DNA from: Desulfosoma sp.
GTDB taxonomy: Bacteria > Desulfobacterota > Syntrophobacteria > Syntrophobacterales > DSM-9756
Assembly (NCBI GenBank): GCA_037481875.1
Contig: JBBFKY010000007.1
Location: 62,001 to 126,000, forward strand
Length of the DNA: 64,000 nt
Direction of reading: 5' to 3'
Of the stretch, positions 6,950 through 15,866 are shown one piece after another. A program made the translations under genes and the position numbers. The notes below the pieces were generated by a model. The model saw nothing but the letters and a program-made list of their open reading frames with translations, was not told where the DNA came from and did no database searches. The first letter of the stretch is position 1; each line of letters begins with the position of its first letter.

Positions 6950-8008
6950 ATGCTTGTCGTCATGCATAAAAGGGCCACCCCGGAAGACATCGCCCAGGTA
7001 GTGCGTGCCATTGAAAGTCGAGGTTACAGCGCTCGTCCCATTCAAGGCGGGGAACGTATGGCCATTGGCATATTGCACAACCGAGGACCTGTGGATCCCA
7101 ACTGGGTGTTGAGTCTGCCCGGGGTCAAGGAGGCCATTCCCGTCACACGGCCCTACAAGCTGGTCAGCCGCGAATTTCATCCCCAGGACACGGTGATTTC
7201 CGTCGGGGATGTGCGCATCGGCAACGGTTCACTGGTTATCATTGCCGGACCCTGTGCTGTGGAAAGTGAGGAGCAGGCCTTGACCATTGCACGGCATGTG
7301 AAACGTGCCGGAGCGCACCTCTTTCGTGGCGGCGCCTTCAAGCCGCGCACGTCCCCGTACGCCTTCCAAGGGCTCGGAGAAAAGGCTTTGAAAATCCTCG
7401 ACAAGGTACGTCAAGAAACGGGTCTTCCCATCGTTACCGAAGCTCTGGACCACACCGTCTACGACCTGGTGGAAGAAACCGCCGATATTGTGCAGATCGG
7501 CGCCAGGAACATGCAAAATTTTACCTTGCTTCGACGTGCCGGGCATTCTTCCAAGCCGGTGCTGCTGAAACGCGGTATGGCGGCCACCCTGGAAGAATGG
7601 CTCATGGCCGCCGAATACATCCTGGAAGGCGGAAACCCTCACGTGATTCTGTGCGAACGTGGCATTCGTACCTTCACGGACCACAGCCGTAACACCCTGG
7701 ATCTTTCCGCCGTGCCTGTCGTCCGCAAAGAAAGCCATCTTCCCATTCTGGTGGATCCCAGCCATGCCTGCGGACGCCGTGACCAGGTGATCCCTTTAAG
7801 CCGCGCCGCCGTCGCCGTCGGGGCCAACGGGCTTATGGTGGAAGTGCATCATCGGCCCGAAGAAGCTCTAAGCGACGGTGCCCAATCTCTGTATCCCGAA
7901 CAGTTTCGAAGGCTCTGCGAAGAAATCGCTCCTCTAGTGCAACTCTACGCTCGAGCCCCGGAACCGGAAAGCACCGGCTTTTCCGCTCATCGAGCTGCCT
8001 CTTCGTGA
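6950..8008 (+). CDS. aroF: 3-deoxy-7-phosphoheptulonate synthase (DAHP synthase, type I-beta)
   Basis: 352 residues; condenses phosphoenolpyruvate and erythrose 4-phosphate, the first step to chorismate, in the cytoplasm. Residues ~1-75 form the ferredoxin-like regulatory domain seen in the Thermotoga-type enzyme; the TIM barrel follows with IIAGPCAVES, FRGGAFKPRTSPYAFQG, QIGARNMQNF, LLKRGM and the C-terminal DPSHACGRRD. ATG has AGGAGG 8 nt upstream. It is the first gene after the trp attenuator and 22 bp before trpE, so chorismate supply is placed under tryptophan-responsive control. The N-terminal domain suggests feedback inhibition (Phe/Tyr in homologues); the effector here is not known. 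Confidence 0.95.
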   Translation: MLVVMHKRATPEDIAQVVRAIESRGYSARPIQGGERMAIGILHNRGPVDPNWVLSLPGVKEAIPVTRPYKLVSREFHPQDTVISVGDVRIGNGSLVIIAGPCAVESEEQALTIARHVKRAGAHLFRGGAFKPRTSPYAFQGLGEKALKILDKVRQETGLPIVTEALDHTVYDLVEETADIVQIGARNMQNFTLLRRAGHSSKPVLLKRGMAATLEEWLMAAEYILEGGNPHVILCERGIRTFTDHSRNTLDLSAVPVVRKESHLPILVDPSHACGRRDQVIPLSRAAVAVGANGLMVEVHHRPEEALSDGAQSLYPEQFRRLCEEIAPLVQLYARAPEPESTGFSAHRAASS

Positions 8009-8030
8009 CCTCTACAGGAGTTCTTCAACC

Positions 8031-9809
8031 ATGAAGCTCAGATTTTTCCCAACCCGAAGTGAATTCAAGGACCTGTTTCAACGAGGAAACATGGTCCCGG
8101 TATGTTGTGAAATTCTTGCCGACACGGAAACCCCGGTGTCGGCCTTGGCCAAGATCAGACAACCAGGCCGTCCCGTCTTTCTTCTGGAGAGTGTGGAAGG
8201 CGGGGAACGATGGGGGCGATACAGCTTTCTCGGAGTATCGGCTTCTCGGCATGTACGTCTGTTTCGGGATCATGTGGAAATCACCGAAAACGGCAGCCGG
8301 CACCTTCTGCCGCATCATGGAAATCCTCTGCAGGTTCTGCGGAACCTCATGGCTTCCTATCGGCCTGTGTCTGTTGCCGGACTTCCACGATTTTGGGGCG
8401 GTTTGGTGGGATGGTTCGCCTACGAAACCGTTTCCTTTTTTGAAAGGATTCCCAACTCATTGCCTTCAGAAGCCCCTCTCGGCCATTTCGTCATGACCGA
8501 CGAACTGATCATCTTTGACAATGTGCGACACACCTTGACCTTGCTGGTACCCGTTGTCTCATCAAAGGAAACCGCCGATCTTGATCGTGGTTATGACGGG
8601 GCCGTAACACGCCTGGAATCCCTGGCGGAATCCTTGGAAAAACCCTTGCCTTTTCCTCCTATTCCACTAGGAGCTTATCCCAGAACGTCAAAGACCGATC
8701 CTCGAATGGCATGTCAAAGAAGGACAGAGGCGCCGGCTCATCCCTCCCTGCCTGAAACCGTCTCTTTTTCTGGACCCTCTCATTCTGCGGGCGGGACATC
8801 TACACTCATAGAAGAAGACCCGTTCTCATCCATGCCCTTTGGTTCACTCACTCCCGTTTCCCCTGGTTATCATGACGCTACAAAGCGCCCTTTCGCCGCG
8901 CGATCCGGTTCCACTTCAAGCGCGTTTCGGTCCTTGGTGGCCCCAGATGATTTTTTGGCCATGGTTCGCACGGTCAAGGACTATATTCGTGCCGGGGATG
9001 TCATCCAAACGGTCATTTCCCAGCCCTTCGTGATCCAGCCGGCTCCGGACCCTTGGTTTCTCTATCGAGCCCAGCGTTTTATCAACCCATCCCCTTATAT
9101 GTTTTTTATGGAACTGGACGACCGGATCCTTGTGGGTTCATCTCCGGAAACCATGGTGCGTCTGGAAAACGGTGTGGCCACACTTCGGCCCATTGCCGGC
9201 ACACGGCCTCGAGGTGCCACCGAACAGGAAGATCGACGTCTGGCCGACGAACTTCTCAAAGACCCCAAGGAACGTGCTGAGCATCTCATGCTGGTGGATC
9301 TAGGCCGAAACGACCTGGGGCGAGTGGCCGAAACCGGGACCGTGCAGGTCACCGACCTCATGGTGGTGGAAAGGTATTCCCATGTGATGCACCTGGTGTC
9401 CAACATCACCTGCGACCTTAGGCGGGACTATGATGCCTGGGATCTGTTGCGCGCCACTTTTCCGGCGGGAACCCTCACCGGAGCCCCCAAGATTCGAGCC
9501 ATGGAAATCATCGCCGAGCTGGAACCCACACCGCGAGGTCCATACGGCGGGGCGGTGGGCTACATCTCATACACGGGCAACATGGATCTGGCCATCACCA
9601 TTCGCACCGCTTGCCTGCACGACGGCCTCATGACCGTTCAAACGGGTGCCGGGATTGTGGCCGACTCCGTCCCCGAACGGGAATACGAGGAAACCGTGAA
9701 CAAAGCCAAGGCGATGCTCAAGGCCGTGGCCTTGCTTCAAAACGCCGAAACCTTCAATCACCAAAGTGAAGGAGGACTTTTCCATGATTGTCATGATCGA
9801 CAATTATGA
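8031..9809 (+). CDS. trpE: Anthranilate synthase component I, with enlarged interdomain insert
   Basis: 592 residues, against roughly 490-520 in most homologues. With TrpG it converts chorismate and glutamine to anthranilate. The tryptophan feedback site LLES at ~52-55 followed by RYSFLG is intact, and the chorismate-binding domain carries the usual PETMVRLENG, PIAGTRPRG, DLGRNDLGRV and GTLTGAPKIRAMEII motifs. Between the two domains, residues ~205-300 form a Ser/Pro/Thr-rich low-complexity insert absent from typical TrpE. It keeps frame and has no stop, so it is part of the protein. AGGAG precedes the ATG. The 3' end overlaps trpG by 26 bp. Confidence 0.96.
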   Translation: MKLRFFPTRSEFKDLFQRGNMVPVCCEILADTETPVSALAKIRQPGRPVFLLESVEGGERWGRYSFLGVSASRHVRLFRDHVEITENGSRHLLPHHGNPLQVLRNLMASYRPVSVAGLPRFWGGLVGWFAYETVSFFERIPNSLPSEAPLGHFVMTDELIIFDNVRHTLTLLVPVVSSKETADLDRGYDGAVTRLESLAESLEKPLPFPPIPLGAYPRTSKTDPRMACQRRTEAPAHPSLPETVSFSGPSHSAGGTSTLIEEDPFSSMPFGSLTPVSPGYHDATKRPFAARSGSTSSAFRSLVAPDDFLAMVRTVKDYIRAGDVIQTVISQPFVIQPAPDPWFLYRAQRFINPSPYMFFMELDDRILVGSSPETMVRLENGVATLRPIAGTRPRGATEQEDRRLADELLKDPKERAEHLMLVDLGRNDLGRVAETGTVQVTDLMVVERYSHVMHLVSNITCDLRRDYDAWDLLRATFPAGTLTGAPKIRAMEIIAELEPTPRGPYGGAVGYISYTGNMDLAITIRTACLHDGLMTVQTGAGIVADSVPEREYEETVNKAKAMLKAVALLQNAETFNHQSEGGLFHDCHDRQL

Positions 9810-10368
9810 TTCCTTTACCTACAACCTGGTGCAGTATCTTCAGATGCTAGGAGCCGACGTTCGGGTAATCCGTAACGATGCGGCGTCGGTGGAAGAAATC
9901 TTGTCCTGGCGTCCTCAGGGCATTGTCATTTCTCCTGGACCCGGTCGGCCTGAAGATGCAGGCGTCTCGGTAGCTCTTATTCGAGCTGCTCGCTCCATCC
10001 CCGTTCTCGGGGTCTGCTTAGGCCATCAGGCCATCGCCGTGGCTTATGGAGGACGTGTGGGTTCGGCCCGTCATCTGATGCACGGCAAAACATCCATGGT
10101 GCATTCGGACGGTCGCGGCATTTACCGAGGGATTTCGGGGCCGTTTCAGGCCATGCGCTACCATTCTTTGGCCGTGGACCCCGCAGTGCTGCCTGAATGT
10201 TTGGAAATCAGCGCCCAGGCCGATGACGGCGAAGTCATGGGCATTCGCCACAAAACCTACCCCTGTGAAGGCATTCAGTTTCATCCCGAATCCATCATGA
10301 CTCCTGTGGGAAAACGCCTTTTGCGCAATTTCCTGAACGGGCAAGGAGGGAACAGCCGTGTTTGTTGA
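9784..10368 (+). CDS. trpG: Anthranilate synthase component II (glutamine amidotransferase)
   Basis: 194-residue class I amidotransferase that supplies ammonia to TrpE. It begins MIVMIDNYDSFTYN; the nucleophile Cys78 lies in GVCLGHQ and the His-Glu pair in FHPES near residue 168; the PGPGRPEDAG loop binds glutamine. The start at 9784 is chosen because GGAGG lies 8 nt upstream; a GTG at 9766 precedes that site. The gene begins inside the last codons of trpE and ends 11 bp inside trpD, so the three are likely translationally coupled. It could also serve p-aminobenzoate synthesis, as in some bacteria, but context favours tryptophan. Confidence 0.95.
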   Translation: MIVMIDNYDSFTYNLVQYLQMLGADVRVIRNDAASVEEILSWRPQGIVISPGPGRPEDAGVSVALIRAARSIPVLGVCLGHQAIAVAYGGRVGSARHLMHGKTSMVHSDGRGIYRGISGPFQAMRYHSLAVDPAVLPECLEISAQADDGEVMGIRHKTYPCEGIQFHPESIMTPVGKRLLRNFLNGQGGNSRVC

Positions 10369-11425
10369 TCTGCTTCAGCGTCTCACACGACGAATCGACC
10401 TCACGGAAGACGAAATGAGCGGCCTTATGGAACAGCTCATGTCCGGAGCTCTTACCGACGCTCAAATCGGAGCCTTCATGGCGGCTCTGGCCACCAAAGG
10501 CGAAACCTTTACCGAACTGGCGGGGGCCGCTCGAACCATGCGCCGAAAAGCTTATCGTCTGCACGTACCCGCCTCCACCGTGGTGGATACATGCGGCACG
10601 GGCGGTGACGGCGCTCAAACTTTCAACATTTCCACGACAGCCGCCTTTGTGGTGGCAGGCTGTGGTGTCACTGTGGCCAAACATGGGAATCGTTCTGTTT
10701 CCAGTCGTTGCGGTAGCGCCGATGTGCTGGAAGCCCTGGGGGTTCGGCTGGATGTGGATCCGGAAGTGGTGGAAGAAATCATTGGGGATATCGGGATCGG
10801 TTTCCTCTTTGCGCCGCTTTATCACGGCGCCATGAAATACGCAGCCAAAGCGCGCAAAGAAGTGGGGATTCGATCCATTTTCAACATGCTGGGCCCTTTG
10901 ACCAACCCGGCAGGAGCCAACTGCCAGGTGCTTGGTGTGTTTGCTCCGGAATTAACGGAAATGTTCGCCAAAGCCTTGCAACTTTTGGGAACACGTCGTG
11001 CTTTTGTGGTCCACGGCCATGACGGCCTGGATGAAATCAGCGCTTGTGCACCGACACGTGTCACAGAACTTCAGGACGGTCTTGTGCGGACCTACGACCT
11101 GGATCCGGAACGTCTTCTGGGCCGAACGGCCGATCCTGACGCCCTGCGCGGGGGATCTTCTGAGGAAAACGCGCGGATTCTGCAATCAGTCCTTCAAGGA
11201 TCCTCAGGACCATGCCGGGATGTGGTGGTGCTCAATGCGGCGGCGGCATTGATCGCCGCAGGCAAGGCAGAGGATTTTCGAGAAGGCATTCGTATGGCGG
11301 AACAAAGCATCGATTCCGGCGCCGCCTTTGACAAGTTGAAAAGCCTTGTGCGTCTCACGCGTGAAAAAGCACCAAGTGAATCGCTCGAGCCACCGCCTAA
11401 GACGGCTTTCACTTCGGGAAACTGA
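10358..11425 (+). CDS. trpD: Anthranilate phosphoribosyltransferase
   Basis: 355 residues; transfers phosphoribose from PRPP to anthranilate. The signature DTCGTGGDGAQTFNIST and the following KHGNRSVSSRCGSADVLEALG are intact, as is GPLTNPAGA. GTG start with AAGGAGGG upstream, overlapping the trpG stop by 11 bp. Length is slightly above the usual ~340 because of a short C-terminal extension (APSESLEPPPKTAFTSGN). Confidence 0.95.
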   Translation: MFVDLLQRLTRRIDLTEDEMSGLMEQLMSGALTDAQIGAFMAALATKGETFTELAGAARTMRRKAYRLHVPASTVVDTCGTGGDGAQTFNISTTAAFVVAGCGVTVAKHGNRSVSSRCGSADVLEALGVRLDVDPEVVEEIIGDIGIGFLFAPLYHGAMKYAAKARKEVGIRSIFNMLGPLTNPAGANCQVLGVFAPELTEMFAKALQLLGTRRAFVVHGHDGLDEISACAPTRVTELQDGLVRTYDLDPERLLGRTADPDALRGGSSEENARILQSVLQGSSGPCRDVVVLNAAAALIAAGKAEDFREGIRMAEQSIDSGAAFDKLKSLVRLTREKAPSESLEPPPKTAFTSGN

Positions 11426-11458
11426 AGAGGCTTAGGGGCTTTGTGGGGGTTTTCATTC

Positions 11459-12307
11459 ATGAGTGACATTCTTTCGAAAATCCTGAAGACCAAACATGAA
11501 GAAGTGGCGGCTCGATCGGCTCAAAGGCCTTTGGCAGAACTTCGTCGCATGGCGGAAGCCATGCCGAAACCGCGCCCGTTCGCTTCGACCCTTTACGCCG
11601 GGGGAACGTCTAATGACCAGTTTGAAAGCCAAAGAGTTCGGCTCATTGCTGAAATCAAACGGGCGTCTCCTTCCAAAGGGATCCTTTGTCCCGATCTGGA
11701 TCCTGTGGCTTATGCTCAAGCCTATGCCCGCGGTGGAGCCGCCGCCCTTTCCGTTCTCACGGACGGCCCCTTTTTTGCCGGATCTCTGGAAGATTTGCAG
11801 GCGGCTCGAAAGTCTGTATCCCTTCCGGTGCTCCGCAAAGATTTCACGGTCAGCCTCTACCAAATCTATGAAGCTCGAGCCTTTGAAGCCGATGCGGTGC
11901 TTTTGATCGTGCGGGCGGTTTCCCCGGAATTCCTGCGGGATGCTCTCGCTCTGTGTGATGCTCTGGGTTTAGCGGCACTTACCGAAGTCCACGATGAAAC
12001 GGAACTGGAAACAGCTCTTCGGTACGGTGCCCGGCTGGTGGGGGTCAACAACAGAAACCTTAAAACCTTTGAAACCAGAGTGGAGACATCGATTCGGTTG
12101 AGGCGCCTTATTCCCGAAGACCGCATCATGGTGGCGGAAAGCGGCATTCGAGACCGCTCGGACATCGAACGGCTTCTGGAAGCAGGAATTTTTAACGTGT
12201 TGGTGGGAGAATCCTTGGTCAAGGCTCCAAATCCCGAAGCCGCCGTACGAACATTGGCCGAACCCTTTGGGTCTGGAACAGTTAGGACCACGGTCGGCAA
12301 CCCGTGA
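11459..12307 (+). CDS. trpC: Indole-3-glycerol phosphate synthase
   Basis: 282-residue TIM-barrel enzyme converting carboxyphenylaminodeoxyribulose phosphate to indoleglycerol phosphate. Motifs seen: LIAEIKRASPSKG, LSVLTDGPFFAGS, PVLRKDFTV, LLIVRAV, GVNNRNLKTF, VAESGI and VLVGESLV. ATG 11459 is preferred over an upstream TTG at 11441, since homologues begin near MSDILSKIL; the ribosome-binding site is weak. Stand-alone, not fused to TrpF. It is followed by an unusual 355-bp gap before trpF. Confidence 0.95.
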   Translation: MSDILSKILKTKHEEVAARSAQRPLAELRRMAEAMPKPRPFASTLYAGGTSNDQFESQRVRLIAEIKRASPSKGILCPDLDPVAYAQAYARGGAAALSVLTDGPFFAGSLEDLQAARKSVSLPVLRKDFTVSLYQIYEARAFEADAVLLIVRAVSPEFLRDALALCDALGLAALTEVHDETELETALRYGARLVGVNNRNLKTFETRVETSIRLRRLIPEDRIMVAESGIRDRSDIERLLEAGIFNVLVGESLVKAPNPEAAVRTLAEPFGSGTVRTTVGNP

Positions 12308-12662
12308 AGCCGTTATATGGAGGAAAAGGGAGCCATGAGGCATCGTCACCCCATTAAAAATTCTTCAACCGACCCTACCCGTCTTCGCATACCCATGTGT
12401 CCGTCCCCACTAGCAGAACCCTTTACGGGCGGACCGATCTGTCAGCTCCCCATCGCGGGACCCGTTACCGTTCCATTCATGTGTCGCCCAACTACCGGGG
12501 GACCCTGTCGCGGCGCACAGACTTGTCCATCCCAAATGGCACCCATAGGGCCCGATTTCGATCGCACACATGGGTACGCCCCTACAGATGTCGGTCCCTG
12601 CGCACGATTTTCCAAACCTGGACACCGACCCACAGTCCCACTTCACCTGCGAGGCTTTCACC
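12308..12662. other. Repeat-filled gap inside the trp operon (trpC-trpF)
   Basis: All other junctions in this operon are 22 bp or less, or overlap. Here, 355 bp hold about four decayed family A units (around 12391-12412, 12423-12449, 12500-12530 and 12569-12590, the last ending in GTACGCCCCTAC). A good ribosome-binding site, GGAGGAAAAGGGAGCC before ATG 12334, stands at the left end but drives only a frame made of repeat sequence. Confidence 0.7.
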
Positions 12663-13313
12663 ATGTTCATTAAAATCTGCGGGATCACTTCCCCTGAAGA
12701 CGCCCAAGAGGCCGCATCTTTGGACATTCAGGCGGTGGGGCTCGTCTTTTACCCCAAAAGCCCACGCTACGTGCCTGAAGCCACCGCCCGGGACATCGTG
12801 CGCGTACTCCCTTCCCACATCCTGGCCGTCGGTATCTTCGTGGATGTCCCTTCGACAGCCATCCTGGCCACGGCCCATTCCCTGGGGCTTCATGCCGTAC
12901 AACTGCACGGTCTAGAACCCCCCGAAGACATCATCCATCTCAAAGCTGCAGGACTTTGCGTCATCAAGGCTCTCTTTGTGAATCGAAACCCTTCTCTTCT
13001 CGATCACCCTCGCTACGCGCCTTCGGCCTTTCTGGTGGAATGCGCCGGAACTCACCGTCCCGGAGGCAACGCTTTGGCTTGGGACTGGGGTCAAGCCCGA
13101 GGCATCGTCCACGGCACACCCATGATTCTTGCCGGAGGCCTCACACCCGAAAATGTTCAGGGAGCCATTCGCATCGCGGAACCTGACGGTGTGGATGTAA
13201 GTTCCGGTGTGGAAAGTCAACCTGGCCGAAAGGATCCTGAAAAGATGCAAAGATTCGTCAACGCCGTGCGCCGTTTGCGGCCACGGCCCATGCAAGGAGG
13301 CATTTTCGCATGA
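12663..13313 (+). CDS. trpF: Phosphoribosylanthranilate isomerase
   Basis: 216-residue TIM-barrel isomerase. It starts [14 protein letters not shown], with the catalytic Cys in KICG; QLHG, VLAGGL-type [11 protein letters not shown] and DVSSGVES are present. ATG 12663 is the family start; the frame is open upstream but only through repeat-derived sequence. GAGG lies ~9 nt upstream. Its TGA overlaps the trpB ATG by 4 bp, indicating coupling with trpB. Confidence 0.95.
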   Translation: MFIKICGITSPEDAQEAASLDIQAVGLVFYPKSPRYVPEATARDIVRVLPSHILAVGIFVDVPSTAILATAHSLGLHAVQLHGLEPPEDIIHLKAAGLCVIKALFVNRNPSLLDHPRYAPSAFLVECAGTHRPGGNALAWDWGQARGIVHGTPMILAGGLTPENVQGAIRIAEPDGVDVSSGVESQPGRKDPEKMQRFVNAVRRLRPRPMQGGIFA

Positions 13314-14542
13314 ATCCCACAATCGCCGTGACACCCGTTCAGGTTAACCCCAAATTCGAACCCCGACACCCCATGCCGGATGTTCGAGGCCATTTCGGCC
13401 CCTACGGAGGCCGCTATGTGGCGGAAACCCTCATGCCGGCCCTACTGGAGCTGGAAGCCGCGTACATGGATGCTCAAAAAGATCCCTCCTTTCACAAAGC
13501 CTTTCATCGGCTTTTACAGGATTACGCCGGCCGCCCCACGCCCCTCTTCTTCGCTCGACGTCTCACGGCCTATGGCGGCGGCGCCAAAATTTACCTCAAG
13601 CGCGAAGATCTGGCCCATACCGGAGCCCACAAGATCAACAACACGCTGGGTCAGGTCTTGCTGGCGCAACGCATGGGGAAGACAAAGGTCATTGCGGAAA
13701 CGGGAGCCGGTCAGCATGGGGTGGCCACCGCCACCGCAGCGGCTCTTTTTGGCATGGAATGCCGCATCTTCATGGGTACCGAAGACGTGAAACGCCAAGC
13801 CCCCAATGTACGCCGCATGGAACTTCTTGGAGCGCAAGTGATTCCCGTGGCTTCCGGCACGGGGACGCTCAAAGACGCCATGAACGAAGCCATGCGCTAT
13901 TGGGTGAGTGCCGTTCGAGACACCTTTTATGTCATCGGGTCCGTGGCGGGACCTCACCCCTACCCCACCATGGTTCGGGATTTTCAGCGCGTGATAGGCG
14001 ATGAAGCCCGTCGTCAGATTCTGGAACAGGAGGGCGAGCTGCCCAAGGCTCTTATCGCATGTGTGGGAGGCGGCAGCAATGCTATGGGCCTTTTTTACCC
14101 CTTTCTGGAAGATCCTGTGGAACTGATCGGCGTAGAAGCGGCCGGAAAAGGTCTTCATACGGGAAAACACGCCGCAACTTTGGGAGCGGGATCCATAGGA
14201 GTTTTGCACGGATCCAAATCCTATGTGCTTCAAGACGCTTACGGACAGATCCTTGAAGCCCATTCCATCTCGGCCGGTTTGGACTATCCGGGTGTTGGTC
14301 CGGAACATTCCTGGTTAAAAGACAGCGGCCGAGCACGCTATGTTTCCATCACCGATTCGGAAGCTCTTGAAGCCTTTCGCACCTTGTCCACTCTGGAAGG
14401 GATCATTCCCGCGCTGGAAAGTGCCCATGCCGTCGCGCATGCCATAAAGGAAGCGGCCCGAAGACCCTCCGAAGATATTCTCATCGTCAATCTTTCGGGT
14501 CGCGGCGACAAGGACCTGGGTATCGTCTTCAAGGATCTTTAG
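13310..14542 (+). CDS. trpB: Tryptophan synthase beta chain
   Basis: 410 residues; PLP-dependent condensation of indole and serine. Schiff-base Lys108 lies in [11 protein letters not shown]; the phosphate-binding loop is [18 protein letters not shown] and the C-terminal LSGRGDKD are intact. This is the TrpB1 type that pairs with TrpA. AAGGAGG precedes the ATG, which overlaps the trpF stop (ATGA). trpA follows 13 bp later. Confidence 0.97.
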   Translation: MNPTIAVTPVQVNPKFEPRHPMPDVRGHFGPYGGRYVAETLMPALLELEAAYMDAQKDPSFHKAFHRLLQDYAGRPTPLFFARRLTAYGGGAKIYLKREDLAHTGAHKINNTLGQVLLAQRMGKTKVIAETGAGQHGVATATAAALFGMECRIFMGTEDVKRQAPNVRRMELLGAQVIPVASGTGTLKDAMNEAMRYWVSAVRDTFYVIGSVAGPHPYPTMVRDFQRVIGDEARRQILEQEGELPKALIACVGGGSNAMGLFYPFLEDPVELIGVEAAGKGLHTGKHAATLGAGSIGVLHGSKSYVLQDAYGQILEAHSISAGLDYPGVGPEHSWLKDSGRARYVSITDSEALEAFRTLSTLEGIIPALESAHAVAHAIKEAARRPSEDILIVNLSGRGDKDLGIVFKDL

Positions 14543-14555
14543 AAAGGTGCACACG

Positions 14556-15353
14556 ATGAGCCGATTGCAACACACCTTTGAAACACTCAAGGAAAAAGGC
14601 GAAGGCGCTCTGGTGGGTTTTGTCACGGCAGGGGATCCCAACCCGGAAACTTCCATGAGCCTTCTTCGAGCCATGATCGACGGAGGGGTGGATATTCTCG
14701 AGCTGGGTGTCCCCTTTTCGGATCCTACAGCCGACGGCCCTGTGATTCAGCGCTCTTCGGCAAGGGCGCTGGCTCAAGGCATGACCTTGGAAAAAACCCT
14801 TCAAATGTGCCGAGCATTACGGGAATGGACCGATATTCCCGTTGTGATTTTCAGCTACTATAATCCCATTCTGGCGATGGGAAATGCTCGGTTTTATGAG
14901 GAAAGTCTTAGGTGCGGAGCCGACGCTGTCCTTGTGGTGGACCTGCCCCCTGAAGAATCCCGAGAACTTCTGGACCAATGGGCCGGAAACCGGTTGGATT
15001 TCATTCGGCTCGTGGCCCCGACCACACCCACTAAACGCATGGCGGCCATCGCCCGTGAAGCTTCCGGGTTTCTTTACCTTGTGTCCATGACCGGGGTGAC
15101 GGGAAGCTCAGGGTTGGATCTTTCAGAAGTGGCCGCAACCGCCGGGCGTTTGAAACAGGTGACTTCCCTTCCGGTCTGTGTGGGCTTCGGCATTTCTCAA
15201 CCGGAACATGTAACGGCCGTCTGCCGCATGGCCGAAGGGGCTGTGGTAGGAAGCGCTTTTGAGCGGCTTATCGAAGAAAACCTGGAAGCCACGGACCTTG
15301 CCGAACGCATCGGCCGCTATGCCCGGTCCCTCAAGGCCGCCACCCGCAAGTAG
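14556..15353 (+). CDS. trpA: Tryptophan synthase alpha chain
   Basis: 265 residues; cleaves indoleglycerol phosphate to indole, which is channelled to TrpB. Catalytic Glu in DILELGVPFSDPTADGP and Asp in VDLPPEES are visible, with YLVSMTGVTG and VCVGFGIS downstream. ATG 14556 is used (AGAAAGG upstream); a GTG at 14547 overlaps that site. Last gene of the operon; no U-tailed hairpin directly follows, and the next 500 bp are repeat-rich. Confidence 0.96.
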   Translation: MSRLQHTFETLKEKGEGALVGFVTAGDPNPETSMSLLRAMIDGGVDILELGVPFSDPTADGPVIQRSSARALAQGMTLEKTLQMCRALREWTDIPVVIFSYYNPILAMGNARFYEESLRCGADAVLVVDLPPEESRELLDQWAGNRLDFIRLVAPTTPTKRMAAIAREASGFLYLVSMTGVTGSSGLDLSEVAATAGRLKQVTSLPVCVGFGISQPEHVTAVCRMAEGAVVGSAFERLIEENLEATDLAERIGRYARSLKAATRK

Positions 15354-15355
15354 GA

Positions 15356-15449
15356 TCGTGTCCGACAACGGACCCAGCCCTGGAAGCGCAGGCGATCCGC
15401 TCGCTTCATGAGCGGGCCAGAGCGTCGTTTTCTCAGGGAAAAACACGAT
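15356..15449. repeat. Family B element with short terminal inverted repeats
   Basis: Begins ATCGTGTCCGACAACGG and ends CAGGGAAAAACACGAT; terminal 7-bp inverted repeat ATCGTGT / ACACGAT; interior GAGCGGGCCAGAGCG resembles the other members. Confidence 0.5.
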
Positions 15450-15456
15450 TCAGACT

Positions 15457-15484
15457 TGTAGGGGCGGACCGATGTGTCCGCCCC
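15457..15484 (-). repeat. REP-like palindrome, family A (near-consensus)
   Basis: TGTAGGGGCGGACCGATGTG followed by TCCGCCCC: perfect 9-bp stem GGGGCGGAC / GTCCGCCCC, loop CGATGT. Inverted relative to copies ending CCGCCCCTAC. Confidence 0.88.
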
Positions 15485-15510
15485 AAAAACATACGCCACC
15501 TGGAGAATAG

Positions 15511-15534
15511 GGGGCGCACACACCGGAGCGCCCA
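15511..15534 (+). repeat. REP-like palindrome, family A (variant)
   Basis: GGGGCGCACACACCGGAGCGCCCA; outer GGGGCGC / GCGCCC arms paired, right arm shortened. Confidence 0.65.
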
Positions 15535-15559
15535 TACAGCCAGGGCACATGACCCTGGA

Positions 15560-15582
15560 AGGGCGGACCGATGTGTCCGCCT
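15560..15582 (-). repeat. REP-like palindrome, family A (one arm shortened)
   Basis: AGGGCGGACCGATGTGTCCG followed by CCT; 8-bp stem GGCGGAC / GTCCGCC. Confidence 0.7.
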
Positions 15583-15866
15583 TTAGGAAGGAGGCGGTGC
15601 CTCGCCCTTCCCTTGACAAAACGTTCGTAGCAACGGTCATTGTGCTCTCTCAGACAACCTGGGTGCCATCGTCCTTGCATCTCACAGCAGTGTTTGGTTT
15701 ATTGCCTGGATAAGGACCGAAAGCGCGGCGTGTTATGAACGCACTCGCTTCAGGCTCCTCTGAACGCCGGGAATCTATCTGATTTAGGAACAGCGCCTGA
15801 AGGATATGCAAACCGTTTACGAATCCTTTTTCGTGGCGATCGCCATCGAAGGGGTTGGACTGAGAA

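Larger units (their letters stand above)
15354..15866. other. Repeat-rich gap after the trp operon
   Basis: 513 bp without a convincing gene. A family B element (15356-15449, ATCGTGT / ACACGAT ends) is followed by three family A palindromes. TTGACA at 15613-15618 has only poor -10 matches and lies 250 bp before the next gene. The rest, 15650-15866, shows nothing I can identify. Confidence 0.6.

Noticed and set aside
12334-12673. Proline-rich frame with a good ribosome-binding site between trpC and trpF
   Set aside because: Body consists of decayed palindromic repeats; kept as a finding about the spacer, not as a gene.
15457-15582. Three closely spaced repeats considered as a CRISPR array
   Set aside because: Copies differ in orientation and arm sequence, spacing is irregular and no cas gene is near.
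15613-15640. TTGACA as a promoter for the GtrA-like gene
   Set aside because: No acceptable -10 at 16-18 bp and 250 bp from the gene.
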